Shown: positions 24,150 through 35,480, numbered from the stretch's first letter. The stretch: 64,000 nt of DNA from Acholoe squamosa (GCA_949317995.1 OX439051.1:39683250-39747249), one strand, 5' to 3'. The notes: generated by a model from the sequence alone, not told the origin. A program made the numbers and translations.

Positions 24150-24390
24150 AGGGTCAAATTAATGCATCATGTTCTATAACGGTTTAATGCATCAATGTCG
24201 CTTTTCAGAGAAATTTGCCAAGGCTGTAGTGTGTGCATGTATGCATCATGCCGATGCTACCGGATGAAACGCTGACACAGAGTTGACATGATGCACCAAT
24301 GCAGCACTGCTAAGATATTGGCGAGCACTGCAAATTGGTGGATCATGATGAGAGAACAATATGCCATTAAATCACCATTAAAGTGTTGAC
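24150..24390. repeat. Family A nested-palindrome repeat, decayed
   Basis: ATGCATCATGTTC, ATGTATGCATCATGCCGATG, ACATGATGCACCAATGCAGC and the facing GCGAGCACTGCAAATTGG are present. The tail is ATTAAAGTGTTGAC. Confidence 0.5.
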
Positions 24391-24399
24391 GTCTCCTGT

Positions 24400-25130
24400 T
24401 TCATATGAAGAATAGCTCACTAGAGCTGCATCCATTGTACAATATGACAAAAAACACGATGAACGAAAACATCCTCCCTTTAGTGGACTAAGGCCAACAA
24501 AAGCATTAATTCCAGTCAAGCTTATTCCATCATAAATACATCATAAATCGTGTATAATGCAGCTTTTGCCTCTGGTATTATAACCATGAGTTAGTAGTAT
24601 ACAAATTGCCCTGATCTGCAGGCTTATCGACCATATGCTGCAAAAGTGGGGTAAATAATTCTACTGTCAATAGATATGAACACAAAAGTTGCCTTACCTA
24701 CATTGCCTATAGAAACCAGTGCCAGGTCATCAATATAAAAATACCATTGTCGGAGTGTACTGAACCGACCCCGTGCCACACGTTATGCTGGCATCTATTT
24801 GGAGTATCTCATAGAATCATTCTCTCTTGTCAAAACAAATTCATTTCTTTTTCACAACACTTCCCCACCCTCGCCTAGGCCCCTGCCCATCCAGATGCCC
24901 CTCCCCCATATCAAAAAGAAGAAATCGCATTATAATACGAGAAGCAGAAACTTGTAAAATTCTACAATAAAAAGAAAGCAAAAAAAGAGTCTGGGGTTGA
25001 TTTGTCTCCATGCATGAACTTGATCTTCATGTCCCATAAACGTTATCGAATATACGACACATACTATCTACATTTTCTATACTGCATCACACTGCCCCTA
25101 GTTAAATACATCTCTATGATATCCAAATCA
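24400..25130. other. Non-coding DNA
   Basis: AT-rich with no recognised feature. Confidence 0.4.
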
Positions 25131-25132
25131 TA

Positions 25133-25146
25133 GCGCCATCTGGTGG
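25133..25146 (-). promoter_or_regulatory. CTCF-like motif, perfect 14-position core
   Basis: GCGCCATCTGGTGG is an exact match to the reverse complement of CCASYAGRKGGCRS. Over the 19-position vertebrate CTCF matrix it agrees at 17 positions. It lies about 1.2 kb beyond the 3' end of the coding exon. The CTCF motif is conserved across bilaterians; occupancy here is an inference. Confidence 0.4.
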
Positions 25147-25199
25147 GAGGATAGTGAACTAGGGCAGGCAATGATGTCTTAGGCCGGTCACTGACCTGT

Positions 25200-26250
25200 A
25201 GTCTATACTTATACATCCCCCATGTTATTAACTATGTATGTGGACCGTGGATCTATAAACCTTTCAGCTTATCAGTGCACCTCGCCGAGAGGGCTGATAT
25301 GTTTCGCTATATTCCAATTACAAAGGTCAATAAACATAAAGAAGACCGTTGTTCCCAACCCAATTGATATTATTATAAATCAAAAAGAAGGAAAAAGCTT
25401 AATGTTTCAAGGTCTTCATGATGCTAAAGAAAAATGATCAGGTCTATTGGACAGAATCAGTTTTGTGGAGCAGGATGTTAGTGTGCATTTTGCTAAAATA
25501 TAACTGTTGAATCTACCAGGGATCCTCTTAAAAACTGAAGAGTGACCACCGTAACTGTAATGTAATGAATTAGTGTAATTCTTACAAGAAGTCCCAGGTG
25601 ACAGTATGGTGATACAAGGACAAGGATTCCTCTGTTATATCGACAACACTTTTTACAGTCTAGGTTGAGGTGTGCATGTGTGGGAGGGGGAGGGCTCCTG
25701 GGGGAATGGCAGGGTGATAGGGATGAGAGGGAGACAGACAGCCTCTCCTGGTGGTATGCCAATTATAACGGTATCAGACTATGATCTCTTGGCTTAATCA
25801 TGTGCGGCATTGCCAAGTTAAGCCCTACAAAACAAGGCAGCTATACGGTACCCTGAGCCTAAGCTGGCTCTGAATGCTGCTATAGTCTTAATTACAAGAG
25901 ATGAGAATTTGTAATATCATTGATGATTGTGAGAATACAGTATGTTGACGGAGCGGCTTCCCATGAAACACTAATGATTCACATAATACACATGCTAAGT
26001 ATGGATAGTGCTTATGCTTATTTGTTGAATATTATTAGCAGGGCATTTCTCAATAATGTTGAGCAGCATTCAGGTCGTACCACTCATAGGGATTGGTAAT
26101 CAGACTTAAATGATAGATTCAATGATGCAAATGGTTATGACCTGTAAAAAAAAACAGTGCATAGGAGTGAAGTGAGTCCCATGTGCCGTTTTACTACAGA
26201 AGAAAAATATATATTCAATGAACAAAGACCTGAAAGAAATAACATTTCAT
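25200..26250. other. Probable intron or flanking DNA of the minus-strand gene
   Basis: This lies downstream of the exon donor at 26314, so it should be intron. A family F fragment (TAACTGTTGAATCTACCAGG) is at about 25501. No next exon is recognised. Confidence 0.4.
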
Positions 26251-26308
26251 ATACACTAAAACTCTCTGCAGAATTCCCTGCCCCTTTTGACATGAAAAAC
26301 TAAATTGC

Positions 26309-26316
26309 CCTTACCC
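26309..26316 (-). promoter_or_regulatory. Splice donor of the coding exon
   Basis: On the minus strand AAAGG is followed by GTAAGG, close to the metazoan MAG/GTRAGT consensus. Coding composition changes just after it: the readthrough is short and ends at a stop after 19 codons. Confidence 0.6.
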
Positions 26317-28067
26317 TTTCGACGCCTGGCCCAAAGGGCACTTCTCTTGGGTTGCCGCACAGTTGGCGAGCTGCTTTTAGGTACACTCCGGTGGTGGTTA
26401 TGGGGCATATCCTTTTTGTCACGAGAAGCATAATTATTTGTCCTCATTTCATCATCGTCATCCTCATTTATCGAGAGCAATCTTTCATCGCTATAGCGTG
26501 GTGAGCGTGCGCGACGTCGCGCACCGGATGCGCGTCGTGTCGTGCGCACTTCACTCGCAGCTTGAAGTCGCTTTTCGAGGCCCTTCTGAAGGGCATCAAT
26601 ATCTTCATCATCATCATCATCATTATCTCCACCATCGCTGCTATCTGAGATATCAGAGCCATCACTGGCATCAGCGCTATTTGGGGCGCAACACGGGCTT
26701 CTGTGTTGTTGAGGGGGATGAGCTTGGTCACTTATTACGGCATTTGTAATGCCATTTGACAATTTAGAGTTTGGTGTCTGAGGCTCAGCGGACACGGCGA
26801 TTTGCTGCATCTGGCCGACCTCAGGCTGGGAAGACTCTTTTGCATTTACAGGTACCTCTGCTGTGTTACTACTATCAACAGTGCCCTTAGTGGGGGCAGG
26901 GGCAGGGGCAGGGGCAGGGGCAGGGGCAGGGGCAGGGGCAGGGGCAGGGGTAGGGGCAGGGGCAGAAATAGGGTGAGGGGTACTATCTACTGGACTACAT
27001 ATGTCCTCCATGCATATATGGGGCGCTTCGGGTGAACTGATTTTCACCTCCGGAGGATTAGGATTAGTAATTCCTGGCACTTCCTGAGTCTGTTCCACCC
27101 TATTTTCTCCAACAGGACTCACATATTCCATGGTTATACGTCCTATGTGATTGCATTCAGTCTGCAATATGGTTGTCTGTTGTGGGAGTTGAGGTACAGA
27201 TCTATCACGACATCCTACAGAATCACTAATAACACTGGCTATGCCTGCGGCTTCACCGACAGGACTGGTCATGGGAGGCTCCTGGGACATGGCAGTGACG
27301 TCACAAGTAGGGCTGTGGGATGTTGGTACAGGGCCACTAGAGGGCGGAGAACATATGGAATTGTCGGCCAGGCTGTCACCACCTGAGGGGTTGTCTGGAG
27401 GGGTTGTATGAGACAGCTCGGCAGGGTGGACAGCCGTGGGTAGTTGGCCCCCTTGTTTCTCGTCTGGTCTGTTTGCGGCAATGTTTGCTGAACATACATT
27501 GTCCCTTATTTCCCCAGGCAGAGTATCTGGGCATTTACTAGGTGTGGACAGCACAGCATCACCGTCCCCTGGATGTTGGTGCACGAAGGCCGCATTCCCG
27601 TGTGACTCCCTGCGTGGGACATCTGACAGGGCAGAGGGGTCAGGGCTTCCCGGGGGGTCTTCCTCCTCATCTATCAGGGGTATGCTCTCCTCAAGGTCTT
27701 TCCTGCCATGCACAGCTCCTGCTCCTGGCACATCCTTCTGGTCATGATTTCCGGCAGCACTTCTATCCTTGTCGCCATCACCATGGCAGTCAGCGGCAGA
27801 TTGTGGGGTCCCTTCAGGCTCCAATAGGGGCATGGCTGCTTCATGCTCCCCAGAGAGGAGGGGCGAAATTGAGCCAGCTGGAGCAGCCACTTCTACCTGT
27901 ATTCCCCCGTCATCATTTGACGTACGTTTCAGGACAGAAACCAAGTAGTCCTCATCCCGTCTGGGGGCGCTCCGCATCCCACTGCGGGGGCCATTCTCTT
28001 TCCTCTTAGGGGCACTCTTTGAGTCCCTCGAGGGGGACTTTCCCAAACATGAACATAGGCTCTTCAT
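26315..28067 (-). CDS. First coding exon of an unrecognised, disordered acidic/basic protein
   Basis: A 584-codon coding exon reads leftward from the ATG at 28067 (A at -3, consistent with eukaryotic initiation). The frame stays open to a stop at 26256, but a GTAAGG donor at 26314 suggests the last 19 readthrough codons are intronic and that the codon is split in phase 1. The N-terminus MKSLCSCLGK has two cysteines suited to S-palmitoylation. No globular domain or membrane segment is visible. An Ala-Pro alternating run lies at about residues 368-392, a Ser/Asp acidic block at 465-491, a short helix-prone LQKGLEKRLQ at 492-501, a basic RRASGARRRARSPR with AGC-kinase-like sites at 511-524, a second acidic patch at 534-541, and basic KRSALWARRRK at the exon end. 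This suggests a membrane-anchored scaffold or the N-terminal tail of a larger protein, but that is inference. No gene name is justified. It is the only convincing host coding sequence in the window. Confidence 0.75.
26892..26966. repeat. In-frame (GGGGCA)n hexanucleotide repeat
   Basis: About twelve copies of GGGGCA (one is GGGGTA) on the plus strand encode the Ala-Pro run on the minus strand. The six-base unit preserves frame on expansion. The G-rich strand has many G4 runs and could fold into G-quadruplexes. Confidence 0.9.
27334..27347 (+). promoter_or_regulatory. CTCF-like motif inside the coding exon, perfect 14-position core
   Basis: CCACTAGAGGGCGG fits CCASYAGRKGGCRS at every position. 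It is on the strand opposite to the CDS and is oriented towards the similar perfect match at 25133, which lies on the minus strand. Confidence 0.35.
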
Positions 28068-28107
28068 ATTGTTATATCACCTTAGAATCGCTACAGAGGA
28101 AAAGAAG
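28068..28107 (-). promoter_or_regulatory. Splice acceptor and 5'UTR part of the coding exon
   Basis: CCTTCTTTTCCTCTGTAG on the minus strand is a polypyrimidine tract ending in TAG at 28093-28091. The exon would start at 28090, giving 23 bp of 5'UTR before the ATG. This implies at least one non-coding upstream exon at higher coordinates. Confidence 0.65.
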
Positions 28108-28292
28108 GAAAATATGAATAGACCCAATTTATCACCTTGTAAAATCAAATTCTGTCAGAAATAAATTCATGTTCCTTTGCACCTTTGGTGTATCTAGTTA
28201 TGTTGTCAACTTAGCTTTCTCCCTGTTACAATTTTGATTGTCAGACAGCTCAGACAAGCCGCCATAGGTTCCTATGCAATAAGCAGCTCAAA

Positions 28293-28312
28293 AGGTCAAG
28301 GTCAGAAGGTCA
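28293..28312 (+). promoter_or_regulatory. Three adjacent AGGTCA nuclear-receptor half-sites
   Basis: AGGTCA at 28293-28298 abuts AGGTCA at 28299-28304 (DR0, which also creates TCAAGGTCA, the ERR/SF-1 monomer site). A third lies at 28307-28312 (DR2 to the second). It lies about 200 bp upstream of the exon acceptor, in the inferred 5' intron. Confidence 0.4.
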
Positions 28313-29400
28313 GAGACAAAGAGCAGCTCTGGGTGGTGTTCTATTCTGGACGGTGCCCCAGTGTCATATCACCTTGCTGGTACCCTGACATCTACCAGTT
28401 CCCACAGGTACCAATGAGTGTTGACCCGTTTAGTGATGGTGCCGTCCTGCTGTTTGTGAGTAGCTCATTGGAGATGGGGAGCTGCTCTGAGCAGGTCGGC
28501 AACCAGCATCTATCAGAACTGTTCAAACACAAAAACCCTTCACCCTGTCTCCTTGTGGTCCTCTGGAGGCCCTGCACCTGTTAGGGGAAGAGTGTGGGGA
28601 GGGGCTGTCAGTCTCAGTAGGATCCTCCACTGTCAGCAGTCTTTGGAGGTGTGGGATAGTAACTGTGAGCAGTTGCTGTGTAATCAGATGGTGTCCTGCT
28701 CACCTACAATTGCTCACTTGTATCTACTGTTCCGGACTAGTGTGAGTAACTCAGCTTTCTGATTGGTAGTACTGTGTGCCGCCTTTACACTTTACTCCAG
28801 GCTTGGATTAGCAGTTATTTTTTCTTCATCTGTGACAATTTAGAAAAAAAAACTCCTGTATCAAGTTCCACGACATGCCCATATCTCCTATGTTATACTC
28901 CAAGTTCTTTTCATCAAGGTAGATCAAACTCTGTGAGTTGCAATGGAGTGTATATATGAAACCAGCCAGTCTCAGTATTATACTGCAACTATAAGTAAAT
29001 GTGACAACGCCAGCGGTATATATATAGTAAGAGCTACACTGCTTCTAAGTTTTAATGAGCAGCTCAGATATATCTGTACAATGCCAGGGGCAACTCAGTA
29101 CAATACACAGCTCAATACAACTAACAAGAGCTGCTCGCAGCGCTCCTTCTGTATCTGATCCACCTGGGTTCCGTTCCGATCACTCCGAAGGCCAAGACCC
29201 CTGCAGCTCCGCTGGTACCTCTTCTAATACACCAGTACAACACCCAGAGAACCAGCTCTCTGACACACCTGAGCTGGTACCCAAGCCACTCTTTGTTATT
29301 ATCGACCAACAGGCAGGTAACCAGCAGTACCTAAAGACACCCACCAGGAATCAGCAGCAGTCTCTTCTTTCTAACTTTCTACGCATCATCCTACATTCAC

Positions 29401-29456
29401 ACACTTCCTGTGTCCCCTTATTGTCACTTCCGGTGTGATAACCTGCTACTTCCGGT
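29401..29456. promoter_or_regulatory. ETS-like sites, possible promoter
   Basis: CACTTCCGGT (29425-29434) and ACTTCCGGT (29448-29456) are strong ETS/GABP-type sites, and ACTTCCTG at 29402 is a weaker one. Paired ETS sites near a start site are common in metazoan promoters. An AATGGCGG (YY1-like) lies at 29745. Assignment to the minus-strand gene rests on position only. Confidence 0.3.
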
Positions 29457-30115
29457 GGCAGTGTAGAGGAGAAGGCTCCTGATTGGTGCTCAGCAGCAGA
29501 GGCTGTATGCTACTACTGCTGCTGTCTCTTTGGCTGATGAGGCCCAGACTCTATTAGACTGATAGTGGATAGATAACAATGATTTGCTGAGCAAGCACTT
29601 CTATCACTTTTTCATCTAGGGTGGGGTATCACTGGCTGCTGCAGCAGCAGGCTGCTGATAGGAGGAGCAGGGAGCTGGCAGATATCACAAATCCCTGCCT
29701 ACTATGTAAGGGACTAACAGGAGAGATAACAAGCTACTGATAATAATGGCGGATGGATGGGGTAGAAAATGAAGGCCAAGTGGAACAGGCTTCGCTACAT
29801 GTATGTATGTGTATATCAATCCCCAGTCACAGCAACATCAGCAGCAGCTGGGATTTAATCAGCCATGTACACCCCACCATAGAGCCTACCCCTTTATGGT
29901 TATGATCACTACCTCCAGGTGGTTATGGCTGGGTGGGGGGAGGGAGGGTCCACTGAGTGAGTGGGGGGATGGGAATGCTATTGATGTCTAACTGACAGCT
30001 GTTGTTAAGCCACACCTGCATGGAGCAGATCGGTTTGATACCAAACATACACCACTAACACACAAAGTCAAACAGCTCCAATTCCATTCAACCTATGTTT
30101 GTATACATAGAACTT

Positions 30116-30322
30116 TGACCTTTGTAACAATAAGCATTGACCTTTAAATGACCTTTATTAGATATGTTCTGCCAAGTTTTTCGGCCGATAATATTACAGG
30201 TTGATCTTCAAAATAGGCCTTGAAATGGAGACAGAGATGGGAAAATATCCTGTTTGACACCAATGGATTGACCTTCACTTTGCCTGACCTTAAGAAATGA
30301 CGGATATGACCTTGAGAGGTCA
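30116..30322. promoter_or_regulatory. Cluster of seven TGACCT/AGGTCA half-sites
   Basis: TGACCT occurs at 30116, 30138, 30149, 30269, 30285 and 30307, and AGGTCA at 30317. The pair TGACCT-N4-AGGTCA at 30307-30322 is an everted repeat (ER4). TGACCTTGA at 30307 is the perfect inverse of the ERR/SF-1 site. Confidence 0.35.
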
Positions 30323-30324
30323 GT

Positions 30325-31910
30325 ACTCTGTCACACTTGGTCACCCCCAGTGTAGTGTAGGTGATCAATAGACTGGTAGGATAGACATATCTGTCAATGG
30401 AACCAGTGATCACTCAGTATTCTGGGCAGGTGGGTGGGGGGCTTACCCTGGGTTGGGATGTGGCTTGATAGATGTACACTCTATACACTGACCCTATAGT
30501 ACCAACCAACAGCGCTCTGCCTGAGCAGCTCACTGTTCTTCCAGAGCTACTCCTGGCACTAATACCTTGGTTAATTAGTCGGGTATAGCCTTACTCAATT
30601 AGTGATCTAATCTGGGTATGCACCCGCTTGGTTACTGAGTCGCTGGTATGCGCTCTGTTAATTTGCGGGCTACTCCCTGGAATTTGTGTTAATCAGTCAC
30701 TGCAGGCACTTCCTGGTACCGTTGTTAAAGGTCACAGCTGAAGGCTCTCCCCTTCTTGGAGTCAATGCTAGTATCTATGTATAGTAGCCGGAGGGAAGAC
30801 CATTCAGGATCTCTTTGTTGGTCTCCTATTGGGATATGACAAAGGTCATGATAATGTGGATCTGACCCAATTTAGGATAGGGATCTGTTTTCTTATTGTT
30901 TATTTTCTGAAATAGCTAATATTATCTTTTGTTTTATCTTGACATTAACCTTCAATGTAGTACTATGATATTTTCCTAAAGGCCCTTATTCAATTAAAGT
31001 ACAATCCAGCCTTACATAATCCTGTTATTAATTGTTGTGGAATTGGACTAACTCGGCAATACACTCCTTATCGAGATGGCAATTGCTCAGTTAATAGCCT
31101 GAGCCACTCCTATTAAGACCATCCTTGGTGAGCTATTCCTGGCTGGGCCTCACCCCAACGATAAGGTAATCCCAACTCACCAGTATGCACAAGCCGAGTT
31201 GCTCAGCGAGTTAATCCCTGAGCCAATATTTTCTCGCTGTGACCTTATTACCCTGAGGTCTGTGGCTATTGATATATTGACTCACTAACCACTCATTCCA
31301 CTTGAGCAGGACCTTGAGCTACGCGGTCAATCCTCTTTAGGCCCCCGGGTAGCTCTACTAGTACTGACCCAATGATATATTTAAGTAGAGGATTGCCTTC
31401 CTTTTGCAGCGACCGATGAGTCGCTAATGGTTTTACTTGGACTTGGTCTTAGGTGCACTCAATACAATCACTCCATTTAACAATTACAGGTCTATCTATC
31501 AGTTATCGAAGCCATAATCTCCAGTGTTGAGTGGTATGTGTTCAGGGTTTAAAGTCATGATTTCAAAGGATGGACTCCAATTTAAAGGTAGTTCCAGGGC
31601 AGAGTGTGGAAATTAAAAGCCTACAGTGGTTTACACTGAAATGCATTGAATCTAAAAACTATAGATATTCAAGATTGACATCCAAACTTAGTTTTTAGTT
31701 TATGAATCAACACACACGTTATTACTTGTTCGGGTAATAAAAGGTGCATGCCCTGACACTGCTATATCTATCTTCTTTACCGGAATGTCCCAATAGCATT
31801 ACAAACCAAGGACACTGATCTTTGATTCCATTTCCTCGGCACCTGTAAAAGATTAGGGCATGTCCTGGCCCAAGGCCTCCTGTAACTCATGTACCTCTAC
31901 CAGGCCCACA
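30325..31910. other. Probable 5' intron or promoter-proximal DNA of the minus-strand gene
   Basis: No coding exon is seen. There are loosely repetitive segments with GTTAATTAGTC and GAGCTATTCCTGG motifs. It is relatively free of families A-F compared with the rest of the window. Confidence 0.4.
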
Positions 31911-31913
31911 GTA

Positions 31914-32170
31914 CACCTGGCCAACACCTGGAGTCACATAGACACCTGTATATGATAATCCCCTGGAGCAGCCAGATAGGTAATAATGGTCACACCTGTA
32001 GAAAGCCAGTCTGCAGTGGCCACTCACTCACCAGTGAGCCTGCTAGGTAGTAAGGTCCTGCTGCTCTTACAGTGCTCTGGTGTGGGATAGCCGCCGCCGA
32101 GCAACACACCTGTATCTCTGAGCTACTCACTGGAGGCAGTGTGTCTGCTGGGTCTGGTTTCACCCACCTG
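31914..32170 (+). promoter_or_regulatory. Cluster of six CACCTG E-boxes
   Basis: CACCTG occurs at 31914, 31925, 31943, 31993, 32107 and 32165, all on the plus strand. CACCTG is the core bound by Snail/ZEB and some bHLH factors. Clustering in one orientation may instead reflect an old tandem repeat. Confidence 0.3.
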
Positions 32171-32174
32171 TAAT

Positions 32175-33565
32175 CTGGTCCTCCTCCAGGGGGGTTACCT
32201 GTAACCCAGACTCCTCCAGTGGTGTAAGGTGGAAGGAAGATGCACAGGAGGAATGGTATGGGTGCTGTGTAACTGGAGTAGGTGTTGTGCTGATCTAGTC
32301 TGACTTTAAATCTAACATTGGGGAGTGGATACCTATACCTAGGCTCACCTAGGTAGGTAGGGGAGTGGATCGGGGGTGGCAGAGAGGGGGGGGGGGCTGT
32401 GAACTAACAAGTCTGTTGCCTATTCACCTACAAAGTGTATGTGTCTACCAGCACTCCCATATATGTACACTGCACTGCTTTGTGAGGTGTATGTATGGGC
32501 CCTTTGTATGGCTATGTTATAGAGCTTGCCACTCATAAATCTAATTGCAAGGAGCTCCTATAGAATGTCGTCGCTCAGCCTAGACCTGTATTGAATCCAA
32601 TTGTATACAGTCCAGCAACTGCCTCATAGGAGGCTTTGTACATCAAACTTAATTAATCCTAGTGTGTTCCTAAATAAAGCCTGGAGTGCTCATGTACATA
32701 TATAATGCTTCAGGCACTGAGTCACCAAGGGTGCATTGGTTAATGCATGTATACTATAGCTAGATGGTATTGCTAGTATGTAAAATTGGTATTATCCTCA
32801 TTTGTAAGAAGAAGGGCTGGGTGGTGTCTTACAAAGGCTTAACACTGATTAGTACCTTTCTGCTCCACTAGCTGGCTCTTGTTGTGAGCATTAAGGCTGC
32901 AGCATAGACCACGTGGTCTACTATTGATGCATCTGGAGGAGTTAGATAACTTCATGGTGTGCTAATGATGCCTGTGAGCATATGACAGCAAGGTTAAATT
33001 CTTAAGGTCTGTAATCACTTTCCCTATAAGACCATTGAAATGAACCATTGACTATTTGACAAAGTTTACTTCCCCATGCCTGTGTCCGTTTCTTTTCGGC
33101 AAACCCACATATTCCTATAGATCTGTCTGACTATGTTGTAGTCCAGTCACACTTTACTTCCTAATTGCTCACAAATACTCCAGAACTGCTCGGAGCAGTG
33201 GTCATGAATTGCTCAGGAGCGTTGGGAGAGGAGACTGCAGGAGGCTCTCCAGGGCCTGGCGTGAGTAATTCCCTTCCTCTTGCTACTCCTCTCCTCTCTC
33301 CAGTGGCGGTTAGACGGGACTGACTGCACCGAACAGGGGTAGGAGGCCAACAGGGATCAGGCTAGTAACAACAGTGCTCGGGAGCAGCAGCAGCACTCCA
33401 GGCAGAGACTGCAGGACTGGGGGCAGCATCAGCAGAGGTAGTAACTGTAGTAGGTATGTAGATAGAGGTATTGTGATGCTCTGGTTGGTAAAGAGATGAG
33501 GAAAGGTGGTAGGAAGGGTTGGGGGGTAGTGTGTGTGTATTTATTTTATGTGAATAACTTCTTCC
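32175..33565. other. Non-coding DNA upstream of the gene
   Basis: No coding exon is supported. An eleven-G run lies at about 32386-32396. Confidence 0.35.
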
Positions 33566-33569
33566 CGTA

Positions 33570-33720
33570 GAGATAGCATTGCGTGGCCGATCGCCACACC
33601 CCCAGTGGCGTAACATGTGTCGATCCACCACAGCGGCCGATCCGGTACCGTAGCCTCGTTCTGGGTGCGTTTAAACATTCAAAATGGCGGACCACCGCTT
33701 CTACGGGGCAATACGGTAAC
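33570..33720. promoter_or_regulatory. Local CpG-rich patch with ATGGCGG, possible promoter
   Basis: CG dinucleotides are locally dense (GCGTGGCCGATCGCC, CAGCGGCCGATCCGG). CAAAATGGCGG at about 33680 matches the YY1-type motif seen near many metazoan start sites. It could serve the minus-strand gene; there is no direct evidence of transcription. Confidence 0.25.
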
Positions 33721-33890
33721 GGATTTTGATAATTTTTCCTTATTTAAACCTCTAAAAACATAAAATAAATATAGAACTAAACTCCCCTGGTATCCTCAGT
33801 GGCCTATCCATAATGTTTCACCATGGTACTTGAAAGATCAAATGTGATATGAAGTTAAGTGACAGAGAGACAGAGTGAGAGAGAGAGAAG

Positions 33891-33893
<3 letters not shown>

Positions 33894-33950
<57 letters not shown>
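33894..33950. repeat. (TA)n microsatellite
   Basis: Uninterrupted TA repeat of 57 bp preceded by a GAGA-rich patch. Tyr-Ile open frames here are artefacts. Confidence 0.95.
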
Positions 33951-33953
<3 letters not shown>

Positions 33954-33959
33954 ATCCAG

Positions 33960-34540
33960 CAAGCTAAAAGGACCGTCCAAGGGGGATTAGTACAAATTCT
34001 GGCCACCAGGGGTACACCACTAAGGCTTAAAAAGGGGAAGCTAGATCAAAAATTGCATTATACTAGTTTTTCATGAGGATTTCAATAGTCCTACTGAGAA
34101 ATTTCAATTTTTGGCAGAAACCTTCCAAATTTGGAATGCAAATAGAACGTTTTTAGGGCATCTAAGGGCATAAATAAGTGTATTTGTTGATATGTGTTGC
34201 CATGGAAACAAGATTTCCACTCAAAATAAAGGAATCACAGGGATGAAAGTACTCCAAAAATGGTAAAAATCCTATTTTAAAGTCAAATTCTATGAGAAAA
34301 CGAATTTAAAGAATATGATAATTTTCCTAATTTGCATAATTATGCATACTAATACTTATCTTGAGATATATCAGGAAATATGCAAGTTAGAGGTTATTTG
34401 GGATATCTATAGGTCACTGACCACCCAAATTCATAGAGCCATAACTTAAAAACAAGCAGAGATATTTTCTTATGTAATACATCATTGAAAAGCCAATGAC
34501 TTGAATTTAGAAATCGACTTTCCCCCTTGGGGGACCCTTT
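33960..34540 (+). repeat. Family G dispersed repeat with CTCF- and RFX-like motifs
   Basis: GGCCACCAGGGG at 34001 is followed about 190 bp later by GTTGCCATGGAAAC at 34196-34209. The region at 58461-58660 carries the same two motifs in the same order on the opposite strand. Other similarity between them is weak, so the shared origin is tentative. Confidence 0.35.
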
Positions 34541-34562
34541 TGCCTTGGCTGGACACACACAC

Positions 34563-34690
<128 letters not shown>

Positions 34691-34859
34691 AAGGGGGGAG
34701 ACAGACAGACAAACCGACAGACAACCATCTGGAGACAGAGAGATAGACAGCTTGACAGAAAGACAGACAACAGACCGAGGCAGAGACAGAGAAACAGCGA
34801 TAGCAAAAAACATACAGGGACAAATAGGGAGGCAGAGATAGAGACAGAGAAAGGGGGTA

Positions 34860-35475
34860 GTATGGCGTCCAAGGACGCTGCCCCGCACTGGTCCGGAAAC
34901 GGTTCTAAACACCAACATCCTAGGTTAGCATGTCAGGGGTGTGTTACTCTCCATCCCTCTCACCCTGCCACCAACACCACCCTCTTACATACACTCCACC
35001 CTCACACACCCTCACCCTGCCCCAAGCACCTAGTGATCTATAAGACCCTATAGCACTCTTTGTGATGCCGGCCCTTGTGCCTTAAAGATGTCTTTTATGA
35101 GGGGGTTGTTTTGGGGTTAAGTAATGACTGACATTGGATATTAGTTGACATGGGGAAAATTTCATTATGTAGTCTCTAATTTCATTATGCACATGATGTA
35201 AGGTTTTATTAGGTGATGGCCTAATGTCCATTGATCTACTTGAGAGTAACCGTGATGGATCTGGTCGTACTGGTCATAGTAGTATAGGGAGTTGTGGCAC
35301 TTACTCATGCACAACTGATAATTCTCCTTTTACTTCTATATAGAAGTGAGTCTTCGTTTTTCTTTGTTGTGTTTGCTCCTTTTTGTCCATGTCACAATGC
35401 ATTGCTTATGATAACGAAAGGAAGTGCCTCTCATAAAAAAAATCTAGAATATATAAATCACCAAACGTTTTCCCT
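34860..35475. other. Non-coding DNA
   Basis: No gene is seen. A C-rich patch lies at 34960-35030. Confidence 0.4.
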
Positions 35476-35480
35476 TAAGC

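Larger units (their letters stand above)
28321..30552. promoter_or_regulatory. Cluster of GAGCWGCTC palindromes
   Basis: Exact GAGCAGCTC or GAGCTGCTC occurs at 28321, 28479, 29057, 29128 and 30523, with near variants GAGTAGCTC at 28458 and GAGCTACTC at 30544. Outside this interval further exact copies occur at 6278, 21466, 37335 and 38603. A nine-base palindromic motif this frequent is not expected by chance. I do not know which factor or element it represents. Confidence 0.45.

Noticed and set aside
26438-28009. Plus-strand frames opposite the large exon
   Set aside because: They are antisense shadows of the minus-strand coding sequence and its GGGGCA repeat.
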